Below are positions 27,401-39,400 of a DNA stretch of 64,000 bases, piece after piece. Each line of letters begins with the position of its first letter. Position 1 is the first letter of the stretch. The notes under the pieces were generated by a model. The model did no database searches. It was not told where the DNA came from and saw nothing but the letters and a program-made list of their open reading frames with translations. The translations under genes and the position numbers were made by a program. Source of the DNA: Homalodisca vitripennis. Lineage: Eukaryota > Arthropoda > Insecta > Hemiptera > Cicadellidae. The stretch is taken from the NCBI RefSeq assembly GCF_021130785.1, contig NW_025778959.1, positions 1-64,000 of the forward strand. Reading direction: 5' to 3'.

Positions 27401-29210
27401 ATTTATTAAACTGCACGATGAATAGTTTATGAACACAGTTACACATTTTTGTTTTTAGTACTTTTTTAGTATTAAAAAATAAATTGTATTAGGCAGATAT
27501 ATTTCCCTTTAGCTAAAAAAGGTTTACTCCTAATTTTACTAACTATTGAAATACATAAATAAGCCTATTAATAGTTACCTATAAAATAGGTGCACGTGAC
27601 TTAATAACAACTAAGAAAGTGGGAGAAATCTTGGCCTCGACCCAAACTGCGACTTAAACTTGTTCTCTAACTGAACAACTCTCTTTGTTCTCTCTAAAAT
27701 CTTGTTCGTAAAAGAAACGTCACAGTAAAACTTAGGAAAGTTTTATAAGTAAGTATGAGGTGGTTTCCTTCAAACTTAGTCTGAACTTTGCATTCGTTAC
27801 AAGATTTAAATTTGCATATCATATATAAGTATATGCTAATGTAATCGGGTTGTAGTCTACGGGTAGTTAATTGAATTTCTTATTAAACTAGTTTATTCTT
27901 CCGAAACACCAATATCCTAAACCCGTCTTTCTCATAGATTACAATAGATAATAAAAATATAATAATTTACTAAATATAATAAATATCAACATTCCCTATG
28001 TTTTATGTGGTTGATGTAATTAAGCTTAACCTCACTTCCGGTAAATAGAGGATACAGAGAAAACTGACGGTAGCTTCGTTTCAGCCACTTTTCTTTCATT
28101 TGTGGTAAGTATTACATTCTCCATAATTACTCCAGTTGTAAAGCCAAAAACACTTGTAAATGATAAATTATGTTATTATTCATGTATGTTCAAAAGGTTT
28201 CTTAGTACCCTTCGGTTTATATGGTGCGATCTAAGTATCACGATGAACCCTTCTGGTATAACAGTTTGTCTTTTATTTAAAATGATCAATGCCTCCGTCT
28301 AAGGCTAACAACTCGGAGTCTGATATGGAAGGGCATGTTTCACTATACATACAACCTCGAATACAAATATTGAGGACTTATTCTGATATTCTCTATGCTC
28401 AGAAACTTTTTGATATTACATTAAAATTCGAGAACGTCGAGTAAATTAAAAACACATATGTGCACATGATTACATATACATTATAATATATGGTATATAT
28501 GGTATTACATATAGAAAGTTATATGTAATACCATTTTTCTCGAATCTGAATATAATAAAATGTTAAACTGTCTTTAATTTAACTGTCTTTTCATGAACAT
28601 TTTGGAATTATTTCATTAACTCCAATCATGACCAAAATATTTGCCAATCATACTCCCAGGCTATTATTAAAACAGTTTTAAACAATATTATTTACAACAT
28701 AAAATAATTCAATCCAAAAAAAGTAATGCTATGATCAGCTGATAAAAACAGCTAAAATCAAAAACAGATGTCAGTGGTTCACTAGCAATGTTAGATATTT
28801 TGACAATTGACTTCTTTAGCACTTGGCTCTTTATAAGCGCGTATAAACTATATCTCTTATTTATTTACAGATTTTCTTAAAATCTATATTGTTGGATTTC
28901 TAATTAAATCGTCTAACTAAAATGTAGCAACATTCATTTGTTATCATATGTTGATTTTAAGATATTTACTTTTAAAGTTATATAGAAGTCGCCATTTTGA
29001 AAATTAAGATTGTAAATTTCTTTTTTTTTAATTAGGACTCTTAGGAATTATTTTTTTTTTTATAAATTAAATGTGGAAGTCTGAAAAATGTCTTTTCCGT
29101 TAAAACCTACTCACCTCCATCAAGAATACAAAGCAGAAAATAAAATAACCTTGCAAAACGTAAAGAAAGTTTCTTTTGTGAGGCCTCCTTTCAAACAATT
29201 TTTATTTTTC
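18465..29210. other. long intergenic stretch, no gene recognised
   Basis: More than 10 kb without a convincing coding frame. It holds a solitary MULE-like end at 18623-18640 (ttaaggggagcaggac, compare 45908 and 47015). A diverged duplication is visible at 19569-20100: text around 19660-19750 recurs around 19940-20096, giving two related minus-strand frames. A perfect 15-bp stem with a 6-nt loop lies at 28498-28533. The rest is AT-rich sequence in which I see nothing. Confidence 0.5.
28498..28533. repeat. short perfect palindrome
   Basis: 'atggtattacatata' and its exact reverse complement are separated by 'gaaagt'. No element boundary is evident. Confidence 0.7.
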
Positions 29211-29345
29211 AGAAGAGAGCTTTGAGAATTGCCCTAGGCACTGATAGACTAGATAGTTGTAGATTGGCAGGGGGGGTTCTTTCAGTTACATCCTTGCACA
29301 GTCTTCTGTTATATAAAACTATATCATGTGCAATCGTCATAAGTA
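29211..29345 (+). pseudogene. non-LTR reverse transcriptase C-terminal scrap
   Basis: Plus-strand reading gives LQKRALRIALGTDRLDSCR, then GVLSVTSLHSLLLYK. This matches the order in CR1/RTE-like LINE proteins of a 'LQK.A.R.I.G....SC' segment followed by 'L..L.SL....L'. Only about 45 codons survive, with no catalytic motif. Neighbouring sequence is repeat-like. Confidence 0.45.
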
Positions 29346-29360
29346 AATAAATGTGTAACA

Positions 29361-29398
29361 CTACGTTTCGAGGATTGATATCTGCCCTCTTCCTCAGG
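29361..29398 (-). repeat. hammerhead-like motif, Penelope-type tail
   Basis: The minus strand reads CCTGAGGA, a segment with GAGG...CCTC pairing, then GAAACGTAG. Position 7 of the CUGANGA core tolerates any base, so the core is formally acceptable. Such strings mark the ends of Penelope-like elements. No flanking stem was verified. Confidence 0.3.
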
Positions 29399-29410
29399 TT
29401 TCATGACAAC

Positions 29411-30193
29411 TAAATATTTGTGCGTTTACCACAGGGACTAGTCACTGAGAGAGGGAAATAGAATATGAAATTAGGTGCTAACAATATTGTCACTTTGCGA
29501 TATTATTTGTTAAACATTCACTGTTTCTGAAAGATGTTTGGGGTTTACATATCAAGAACATATATTAATTAGCCTTCCATTTTTTAGAACAGTATACAGC
29601 TATAAAGTATAGTATCTTCTCTACTAATATCCTACTGTAAAATGGATATATTAATTAAGGCGTTGTGTATACTTTTTGTCAAAATGTCAAATCAAATCGT
29701 GTACTGGCAGTATTTATATATAACCAACAAATCTGCAAATATACGAGACGGATATCTACAGCCGCGACTACCTCGATGTCGTGACAATCGCGAGTTAGAA
29801 GTTTGCTTGCTGCTTAGCCTATCATAAATTCTCGACAGCATTATGCATTTGATGAAAAAAAGTATTCAATATTTAAGTTTATTTTAGTGCACATCAGTCA
29901 TTTTAGTATTTTATTACAATTTCAAAAATCTATTTTTCAATATGTAACAGTTCCAGAAATTTCAAGCTATTAGAGTACGGTATATTGTTTTCAAGTTAAA
30001 CAAGGTATGAGTACGCCATACCACGTGTCACGTGATGGGGCTTCACAAAGATCATTTCATTCTCACTGTGAATAGATAATCAGAGAGGTATTAATATAAA
30101 AAATACGATTTTACATCTCCAAGGCAGATAAAATGTAAATCGTATCCGTGAGGCTTCAATGATCCAAATTTGAGGGTTGGACAATGGACATAT
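29411..30193. other. intergenic, repeat-like, left flank of Sola element
   Basis: No gene seen. Text near 30010-30050 ('gtacgccataccacgtgtca') resembles the repeats at 186-232 and 16034-16078. The last four bases (ATAT, 30190-30193) form the target duplication of the Sola insertion. Confidence 0.5.
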
Positions 30194-30364
30194 GAGCCGG
30201 TGAGAGGAAAAGTGGTCTAAGTCAATTTTTTTTTAAATTTGAGATTATTTGTGTAACATATTGTTTGTAAGTCATTCTATCACTTGTGCTTTTGCTTCCT
30301 CTGCAAACTTAACAAAGTGATAGTTTTGAATTTTTGCTCAAATAGTTTATTTAACGAAACCAGT

Positions 30365-33120
30365 ATGGAAAGTGAATCTGAAGATTCAACTCCTTCAATT
30401 CTATTGGATTCAGGATCAGAATACATTCCATCTGATGCTGAAAGTACAGGTAACTATGCTTTCTAATCTATCTCTAACCTCACTTTTTATAACCTCAATA
30501 GGCAATAGGCCTACTTATTGTATTTTGAATATTACTTGGCCTGTAATATTATTGTACTTTAAAGAGATTATTTATAGTGGATTGAGAATTCCAATTGTCT
30601 AGCAAAGTTAGAAAATTAACCTTAGCTTGGGCCTATCACTAAGTTAGTGGGCTGTTGTTTACACAAGCAGAGATAGGCCATGCCTATGCCTATCTCTGCA
30701 TATGAGATAGGCCCATGATTTTGGGCAGATGCCTATAGGCCATACAATATTAGGATATAATTACCATCCAATTATACTGCCAAATCCTAATTTGAGTTTA
30801 TTTTTTTAGATCATGAAAACGCAGGCGCAGCGATACCACAGAACATCTCTTCTGTCAGTGAAAATTCAGGTGCGGATATTTCATAATTTTTTTTTATTAT
30901 CTCTTCTTATACATTAATTAACATAAAAACTGTTATATTGCAGATTGTGCTGTAGTATTGGTAATAATAAAAAGATAAGGTTTAAAATACTCAAATAGCC
31001 AATACAATGTTTTACATTTTGAGTTGTCCGTAGATGTCAGCCTACCTGGCGAAAGGCCTCACAAATTTTAAACATTGTATTGGTTATTTGAGTAGCCTAT
31101 TTAAAATCTTATCTTTAGAAAAACTGTTATCCCAAAGGTGTAGCTATTCCAAAGCTATGAGATAAAGTACGTGACAAACCACCTATAATAGCTCGAAAAC
31201 TAACATATTTTGTTTCTTTTAGTTGAAATACTATTGTTGGCCTACAAAGAATTTGTTTTGTTACAGAACACAATATCGCAGTTGTTGCTGATGCCAAAAC
31301 AAGAAAACGTAAAAGGAATATTAACAAAAAAACAGAGCGGAAAATGAAACGTGCTTATGGGAAGGAGTATTTCACAGCAAAAGGCAAAAAGGTGGCGCAA
31401 AAAATATTCGTAAATGAACCATGTCAGCCTTCTTGCAGAAATAAATGCAATGAATTGGTAGCCGAAGAAGAAAGGAAGATTTTATTCCAGAAGTTTTACG
31501 ATATGGCCAGTTTTCAAGCACAAAATGCTTATATTTGTGGACTTTGCCAGCAGTCAACACCGATTACTCATCGAATAAGAGATGGCTCTAGAGGAATAAA
31601 AAATCGAACAGTAAGGTACCACTTACAATTACCTACCAAAAACGTTAAAGTGTGCAAGCAGTATTTTTTAGGTACATTTCAAATCTCAAACGGAAGAGCT
31701 TCTAGAGCCCTCAAAAAGGTTACAGATGGAAAACAGCCGGGTAGCGATTTAAGGGGGAAGCAGGTTTCTGTTAACAAAACCGATGAAGGTAGACTGAAAA
31801 TACTCAGAGATCATATTTCTTCATTTCCCTCGTATGAATCACATTATACAAGAAGTCACAATCCGAACCGCAAGTATTTACCAGAATCTCTTAACATTAG
31901 AGAGATGTACAATCTGTACAAGAATCATTGCTATACTTTGAACACACAACCTCTATCAGAGTCAATGTACAGAAAAGTGTTCAATTTTGAATTCAATTTG
32001 CACTTTCATCAGCCTCACAAGGATACGTGTGTGAAATGTGACACGTTCAAAATGAAACTAGCCATAGCTGAAGATGAAGAAGAAAAGAGAAAATATTGAA
32101 CGTATGAAGGAAATACATTTGAGAAAAGCAGACCTTGCAAGGGAGAAACTAGACGCAGCGAAAGAAGAATCCAAGAACAATTCCAACGTTTATTCATTTA
32201 CGTTTGATCTTCAGAAGGCGTTAGCTTTTCCAAATTTGACATGTTCAATTGCATACTACAAAAGAAACATGTATGTGTACAATCTGGGCTGTCATCAGCT
32301 AGCAGATAGTTCAGCTTTCATGTATGTTTGGAATGAAGTTGAAGGTTCCCGAGGATCTCAAGAGGTTGCTTCTTGTATTACAGAGCACTTAAGTCACAAT
32401 GTTTCCAATGATGTTAGTCATGTAATAATGTTCAGCGATAGCTGTGGCGGGCAAAACCGCAACATCAAGCTTGCTCTCACCATGATGCAGTTTATTCAAC
32501 AAGAGAATTGTAAAATTCAGACAGTAGATCATAAATTTATGGTCAGCGGACACTCATTTCAGCCTAATGACGCAGATTTTGGCATTATAGAAAAGTATTC
32601 TAAAGGAAAAACAATGTACTCTCCTCGTGATTGGTACGATACCATAACAAAGTCAAAGAAGAAGAAGCCCTTTGTGGTTAAAATCATGTACCGAGAAGAC
32701 TTTAATTCCACTCAGGCGCTCGAAAGATCAATTACTAGAAGAAAAACCAATGTAGATAAACACAAAGTATCTTGGTTTAGTATCCAATGGTTGAGGTATG
32801 TTAGGGACCAACCCTTCAAGATCTTTTACAAGGAGACACTGAATGATGACATTCCCTTTGATTGTCTTGACATCACCCCAGCAAAAAAAGGAAGGCGAAT
32901 GGTATCCCTCGCAAGTATCACAACTGAAGCTCTGTACTCGTCACCTCGTCCGGTTACAGCAGCGAAGAAGAAGGACATGATGGATCTCCTAGCCTTCATT
33001 CCTCCCATCCACCATAGTTTCTACACAGACCTGACAGTTGGAAATCAGCCTGAAGGAATTGACGACACCCCCATCATCGATCGTTGCAGTGAATCAGAAT
33101 CCGATGATGAAAAGGACTAA
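30365..33120 (+). CDS. Sola-type (DUF7869-like) transposase, 3 exons, one frameshift
   Basis: Exons that join in frame: 30365-30449 (ATG, donor gtaact), 30810-30869 (acceptor tttttttag, donor gtgcgg) and 31267-33120 (acceptor ttgttacag). The total is 1,999 nt, one base over a 665-codon frame. The extra base is in the purine-rich stretch 32074-32099, where frame 31344 stops and frame 32074 takes over. The N-terminus is acidic (ESESED), followed by a basic KTRKRKR segment and Cys clusters (CQPSCRNKC, ICGLC, CVKC). An RNase-H-like catalytic core is suggested by FDLQ, FSDSCGGQNRN and GHSFQPNDADFGIIE, whose Asp/Glu residues probably make the DDE/DDD triad. The tail is acidic, and AATAAA lies at 33173. 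The family is known from insect transposons; catalytic assignments are inference. Confidence 0.8.
30970..31117. repeat. hairpin MITE in intron 2 of the Sola gene
   Basis: The left arm (30970 to about 31018: 'aaagataagg', 'ctcaaatagccaatacaatg') is the reverse complement of the right arm (about 31066-31117), apart from a 3-base gap and a few changes. It lies wholly within the intron between exons 2 and 3, so the reading frame is untouched. Confidence 0.75.
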
Positions 33121-33172
33121 AGGATAGGCTAACTTATCATTGTTCAATGTTTTTGTAGCTAACTAATGGCAA

Positions 33173-33178
33173 AATAAA
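33173..33178 (+). promoter_or_regulatory. polyadenylation signal of Sola transposase
   Basis: AATAAA 52 bases after the stop codon, followed by a T-rich stretch. Confidence 0.6.
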
Positions 33179-33471
33179 TGAGTTCTTTCAGTTTCTTACA
33201 TTGTCAAACAATTATTTACCCGAAATATGTTTTGGAAAAGTGGTACAAGTCAATTTTGAAAAAAACTGCAAATTGTTACTAATCGATTGCATTCATTAAG
33301 TACATATTTTGATATATGAAATGATAAATCAGGATATGAGTAACCAATTTTGTCATAGAGTAAAAAGCTATTATGATGAATAGATTTATAGTACTCCTTT
33401 TAGTAAACCCTTCAGAATCTCAAAACTATAAAAAAGTGACTTGTACCACTTTTCCTCTCACTGGCTCATAT

Positions 33472-34405
33472 ACTGTCAGAGAACTCATTCTTCTCTGTAT
33501 ATGAAACGAAGTTTGATGCAAAATTTAAAGCCTACAGACGAAGTATTCCTCGAGATATCTTGCTATATGACACCATAACATTTTTGTTCATTGAGTTAGA
33601 TTTCATATCAGATGTTACATAACAAACGTTCCACTGAGTTAGTTGGGTACTACAGCGCAAGAGTGCGCTGATATCTAATTTTCACTCTATTCCAAAAATG
33701 TTTACTCTATGATTAATATGCTACTCATAAAGTCAACTAAATATGATGAGATGCGTATTGGGTTAGTTACGCTACATAATTGTCAATATGCAACACGTTA
33801 CAATGTCATATGATTGTGCTTACCGTGTTTACAAATGTATATTCTCCGCTATTTTTTTCGTTTCCATCATGGTTACCGTAAAACCAATGTAAAAATACTT
33901 GCTATGCTCAACTAATGATGCAAGATTGAAAAATAATTCAATGCAAGAAGTCTATTAATAGGTCATTTCGTTTTCGTGATATCGTGTGGACAAACAGATA
34001 AACAGACAGGAATGAATCTGCGTTCTAGCTACTCGAGTAATAAGCTACTGTGTCGGCTACATATAACTGGTAAAATATCTCTTAAAATGGTTAGCCAGTT
34101 AGATTCCCATTTTGAATTAATCCAATCAAAATGAGTTGATTAGAATAGTATATTGATGAATAAATATTTTCTGTTTTATTAGAAATAATGACTACTACAG
34201 AACATGAGCAGTAACAAGTTACGTTAAATTTTAATTTATTATTTAGCAATTCGGAATATGATCCACACAGCCATGCTAACGGTGAAAATCAGTCGGTTTT
34301 TACGAACCTTATTCAATTTAATTAAATACGTGTTACTACTGGTGTTGTAATGATATTTAAAAACAACTAACCATTGCCCTTATTTACAAACATGTTTTGC
34401 CTATA
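33472..34405. other. intergenic, dispersed repeat family A copy
   Basis: The stretch 33900-34060 contains 'catttcgttttcgtgatatc' and 'aaacagataaacagacagg', a repeat family A copy. No gene seen. Confidence 0.45.
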
Positions 34406-34676
34406 CGAGGTGTGATGAAAGATACAGTGGATATTTTTTATTTCAAAAAGTAATAATCTTAAATCGAATTCAATTTAATCTCCTTCAAAGTACTGTCCTT
34501 AAGGCGGGCAGTTCACTTATTCCAACGTTTAATCCATGACTGGAAAAATTTCTCCAAGGCTTCTTCGGAAGGGCCTTTATCTGCTCGTTCGTGACCCTCT
34601 CAATGTCAAGAATGGTGTCAAGACGTTTTTATTTTAGCACAGTTCTAATGTTTAGGAAGAGCCAGATGTCACATGG
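34406..34676 (-). pseudogene. mariner transposase tail with 3' terminal repeat
   Basis: The minus strand reads PCDIWLF, then KRLDTILDIERVTNEQIKAL, then a tail like the usual 'IPK..F...F..W..RW..C'. This is the C-terminal part of a mariner (SETMAR-like) transposase. It ends in a terminal repeat (34406, 'cgaggtgtgatgaaagata') preceded by TA. The copy is cut just after the catalytic 'PDLAP' region, at the junction with the LINE near 34677. Several stops are present. Confidence 0.65.
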
Positions 34677-35258
34677 TACAACCTGTTAATAACATCAGCA
34701 TCATCAGTACTGACTTTATTTTTGTTTTTTTGGAAGAGAGGACAGAGGTTTGTGCTACCAAGCAAGGAAGAGTACCCGTGGGCGACTGGCATCCTCATCG
34801 ACATCAGCCACTGTCCCAGATTGGATCGTGGGTGATGTACCATCCTCGTCGTGTGCTGCAACTTCTAAGGGAGTGGCAGGGCAAGGGGTGGAAGCCACCT
34901 TCCCTTATCACTATTCCAGTGACAAGGGTAGAAAACCTTTCCCCCCTCATGGTTTGTCCCTGAAATTGAGAGAAGTTACCTATCCCTTCCTTTCCTGATG
35001 TTCCAACCCTACTTTACCAACAACCCCAGACTAAGGTGTTATGCGACCCGTGCTGAGAGTCTCGTGGCACTGGGGGTATATTCAGTGTCTTCAACGGAAC
35101 CTCCTGGGAACCAGGGGACACCCAGTCATAATTACCCTTATCTTCCTAATCGGGTCACTGGAAACAGAATGGAGAATGGAAAATAAAATAAAAACAAAAC
35201 TTAAACTCAAGAGGTAAGCGAAACTCAACCAGAAGAGCTACCGATTGAGCAATTAAGA

Positions 35259-36156
35259 GTGTCTGAGATGACCCCAATGGAGGGAGACATACTTCTCTTG
35301 TCAAAAGGCGAAGTTCGGCCGGAAGAGCCAAAAAAGAAGCGGCTCTCGAGAGGCGAACTACGAAAGCGGAGGATTAAAGAGGCTGTCGCTAGAGGTGAGC
35401 CGATAATCCCCCGGAAAGAAAGGCAGAAGAGGTGGGAAGAGAAAAGCCGAGCTCTCATAAAACCACACAACGAAGCCGGTTCCTCAAAAGGGAACTTGGT
35501 TGTTGTCGGGGCCCCAGAGCAAGGGAAAAGTCATTCCGTACCATCCCAAAAACAACAAACCCCAAGCTATGCAGGTGTGAAGAGGCTGCGATCGCAGCTG
35601 ACACCTGAAGAACAAGCAAAGGGAGGGGAGAAAAGAAGGAAGGGGCATGATGGAGGTGTCACTAAGAAGACACCCGAAACATATGCCGAAAAGATCTCTG
35701 TGGAGAAGCTGGCTATTGTCCGGCTCGAACACCCAGAAGTAAAACTATCGATGGAAGAAGCCAACAACCTGAAGAAAGTGCTGGGCAAACGCGCCTTTAA
35801 GGGCAAAAACGTAGGAGTGGCTGGAGAAGCAGGTCCAGTAGCTGAGTCCTTTTGAAGGAGTTCAGCTGAAAATGGGCCCAGCTAAAAGCCTGGTAAAGAT
35901 TATTAAAGTGTCAACTGTTATCCCTAAGGACATCGAGGTGGACAGCATGCAAGTGCTGTTCGAAGCCCTCAAAAACCAAAATGACCTTGACACGGACCAA
36001 TGGACTGCTGTTGGAGGGAAATCTAGAACCAACGGCGAATTCCTGGTCCTTCATGTGGACGAAGACTCCCTGAAGAAGCTGAAGACTCTGGCGATGCGCC
36101 CATTTTTCGGCAGTGACAGGATCACCTTCAAGCTGCAGGGAGGTAACGACCAATAG
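35259..36156 (+). pseudogene. LINE ORF1, DUF4780-like, frameshifted
   Basis: The first part (35259-35855) is a basic, Lys/Arg-rich region (PKKKRLSRGELRKRR) without zinc knuckles. The frame breaks at about 35852, where one base must be skipped to continue into FEGVQLKMGPAKS and the 35872-36156 part. That part reads VIPKDIEVDSMQVLFEALK, then LVLHVDEDSLKKL and ITFKL, the layout of the DUF4780 domain in insect non-LTR ORF1 proteins, thought to act in RNA binding. The TAG stop (36154-36156) is followed after three bases by the ORF2 ATG, suggesting reinitiation in the parent element. Confidence 0.7.
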
Positions 36157-36159
36157 AGG

Positions 36160-36350
36160 ATGACAGCGGTGCTCCAGATAAACCTACACCACAGCAGAGC
36201 AGCTACGGCAACACTCTGCCAGAAGATCCTGGCTGACGACATAGGCGTGGTCCTGATCCAAGAACCATGGACCGTTGGCAGTCGTGTGATGGGGATAAGC
36301 ACCGCTAAAGGTAATTTTATATACGATTCTGGTAGTAACAACCCTAGAGC

Positions 36351-36445
<95 letters not shown>

Positions 36446-39400
36446 TAACAAAATCAAATCACTAAAAATGGCACAAATGTGTTCTAGAGACACAGCCGTG
36501 ACAGAGGTTCACTTGCAGACAGGTGATGGCAACATCAGAGTCCTGTTTGCAGCGGTTTACCTCCCATACGATTCTCCAGAACCACCGCCAACTACGGAGA
36601 TGAGGCGGATTGTGGAGTTCGGAACCCTTACGCGGAGGCACCTGATTGTCGGTTGTGATGCGAATGCCCACCACACCGCTTGGGGGAGCAGCAACATCAA
36701 CAATCGGGGTGAGTGCCTCTTGAATTTTATAGTAGAATCTAACTTAGTTATTATGAATCAAGGCCGTAAACCAACTTTTGTACAAAGAAGAGGTACAGGG
36801 GTAAGAGAAGAGGTCTTAGATATAACTCTGGCTAGCAACTATATTGCAACTAAAGTTTTAAACTGGAGTGTGCTAGATGAAGCATCTGCTTCAGATCATA
36901 GGTATATCTCCTTTGACATGAGGTCGTGCAAAATAAATGAGACCTATAGAAACCCAAAGAAAACAGATTTGGTAGCTTTCAATGCAGAGCTAAAAAGCAA
37001 TCTAGTAAGGGAAAATGGGTATCAGGGGCAAGGGGTCGAGGACATGGCGAACTCCTTGCAAAACGCCATGAAAGAATCGTACCACAAAGCTTGCCCCGTG
37101 ATAGGAAAAAATTCAAGGAAAAAAGCATGTTGGTGGAACCAGGGGCTGGAAACCTTGAGGAAAAATCTTCGCAGAGCATATAATACATGCAAACGTGCAG
37201 GGAACTGGGATAGGTACTCTGCTGCCCTAACAGAGTACAATAAAGAGGTTAGAAGAACTAAGAGAAACTCATGGAGAGAATTCTGTCAGAGTATTGATAA
37301 GGTACCTGACTGTGCAAAACTCCAAAAAGTCCTAGCTCGAAGCCCCTTAAATGTGGTGGGTACTATACTTAGGGAAGATGGGACTCACACCAAGGATCCT
37401 GAGAAGACTCTTCAGTGTTTACTGAATACACACTTCCCAGGATCTTTTCAAACCAGTGAAACAGTTGTTAGTGAATGGCGGCGAGAACCTAGAGATAGCT
37501 CGTCTAAGGAGGACTGGGACTGTGCAAAGACTGTTATCAAATACTTAGGGATTAAAACGGGCCCTGGAGTCTTTTAAGCCGTTCAAATCACCAGGTACCG
37601 ATGGCATTTTTCCTGCTTTACTGCAGGAAAGTGGGGACTTGGTGATACCTCTGCTTCTACGACTGTTTAGAACTAGTCTAGCGACAGGAGTCATATCCTC
37701 ATCCTGGAGGACCTCTAGGGTTATATTTATCCCGAAGCCAGGTAAACCCTCCTATGAGGTTGCAAAGGCTTATAGACCAATAAGCCTAACATCCTTCTTC
37801 GTCAAGACCATGGAGCAGGTTCTGGATAGGCATTTATGGGACACAGTCCTCATCAACCGTCCCTTACATCCAAATCAACATGCCTATCAGAAAGTTAAAT
37901 CTTGTGAAACAGCCCTACACTGTCTGGTTGGCAAGATTGAGCAAGCTATTGGACAAAAGGAAATAGCTTTAGCAGTATTCCTGGATATAGAAGGAACTTT
38001 TGGTAATACGATTACTCACTCTATAGTGTCTAAGCTTACATCCAGGGGTACGAAGAAAAACTGTTGTTAGATGGATAAATAACATGCTTAAGAGCAGAAG
38101 AGCACAGGCATCTCTGTGCGGAGTCACAAGAGAGGTCAAAACGCAGCGAGAATGTCCACAAGGAGGTGTATTATCACCAAGCCTGTGTGGAACATAGTTG
38201 TGGATGACTTACTCTGGACTCTGAATGAACAGGGTATATATGCTCAAGGCTATGCAGATGATGTCATACTCATAAGAGGCAAGCATATGGTTACGTGTCT
38301 GGAAATGATGCAGAGAGCACTGGCCATTGTGGAGCGATGGTGTGACGAAGAAGGACTTGCAGTGAATCCTTCGAAGACCGTCATGATACCATTTACAAGT
38401 AGGAGGAAACTGGAGATCACACAGCCAGTCCTATGTGGGGGCCAGATACAGAAAAGCAGGGAGTTCAAATATCTAGGAGACAAGCTAGATGATAAACTCA
38501 CTTGGAATAGTCATATGGAATACATAATCAGCCGATCTGAGACTACATTGATGATGGTGAGACGTGCGGTAGGATGCACATGGGGGCTTAGACCCGACAT
38601 GTCACATTGGCTGTACACCAGAGTCATCAGACCAATGATGGCGTATGGCTCAGTGGTATGGTGGCCAAAAGTCCAACAGGTGACTGCCGCAAAAACCTGT
38701 CAAAGGTATAGCGGTTGGCATGCTTGGGGACAATGGGCGCCATGAGAGGAACACCAACCGCTGCTAGTGGTAAACCTCCCACCCCTAGACATATTCGTCA
38801 TAGGAGAGGCTAGTATGGCTGCCTACAGACTGAAGTGCAATGGGAAATGGCATCATCACCATGCTGGTAAGCACTCCAAGATCGTTGACATTCTCAAACT
38901 GGATATTCTAGAAATGATGTCTGACAGAATGGCAAAGGTTACGGACTGGGAAAAACCATTTCAAGTCGACATTGTTGAAAGGAAGGAATGGGCAAAAGGT
39001 GAGCCTGACTACATGAAGAAGGCTCTAGCCTGGTACACGGACGGGTCAAAGACTCTGAAAGGTACTGGGGCAGGGGTCTGGGGAGCCAGACCTAGGGTTA
39101 ACTTAAGCTTTAGCCTAGGTAAACTGGCAACTGTCTTTCAGGCTCAAGTTACAGCCCTTGCAGAATGTGCAAAATGTGGAAAGGGGCTACAAGGCAACAC
39201 CATCTACATTAACTCGGACAGCAGGGCTGCTCTGCAAGCCTTGGCCAACCATGACTGTAATTCGAAGACAGTCTGGGAATGCCATAAGGTCATGAAATTG
39301 CTGGCGAAAACCAATAGTTATTCTAACTTGGGTGCCTGGACATAGAGGAATCACAGGTAATGAAGGGGCAGACAGTTGCGCTAACTTGGGAGCCAACTGT

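Larger units (their letters stand above)
30194..33467 (+). mobile_element. near-complete Sola-type DNA transposon (3.27 kb)
   Basis: The left end reads GAGCCGGTGAGAGGAAAAGT. The right end in reverse complement reads GAGCCAGTGAGAGGAAAAGT, and both continue into GGT.(C/A)AAGTCA and a T-run. ATAT occurs immediately outside both ends (30190-30193 and 33468-33471), a 4-bp target duplication. Four-bp duplications and GAG termini are known for Sola elements. An extra direct copy of the terminal sequence ('ggaaaagtggtacaagtcaa') sits inside the right half at 33234, making a subterminal repeat. The element carries one spliced transposase gene. Confidence 0.85.

Noticed and set aside
34673..35186. Overlapping open frames as a host gene
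   Set aside because: They lie in the LINE leader, have no domain and overlap one another.
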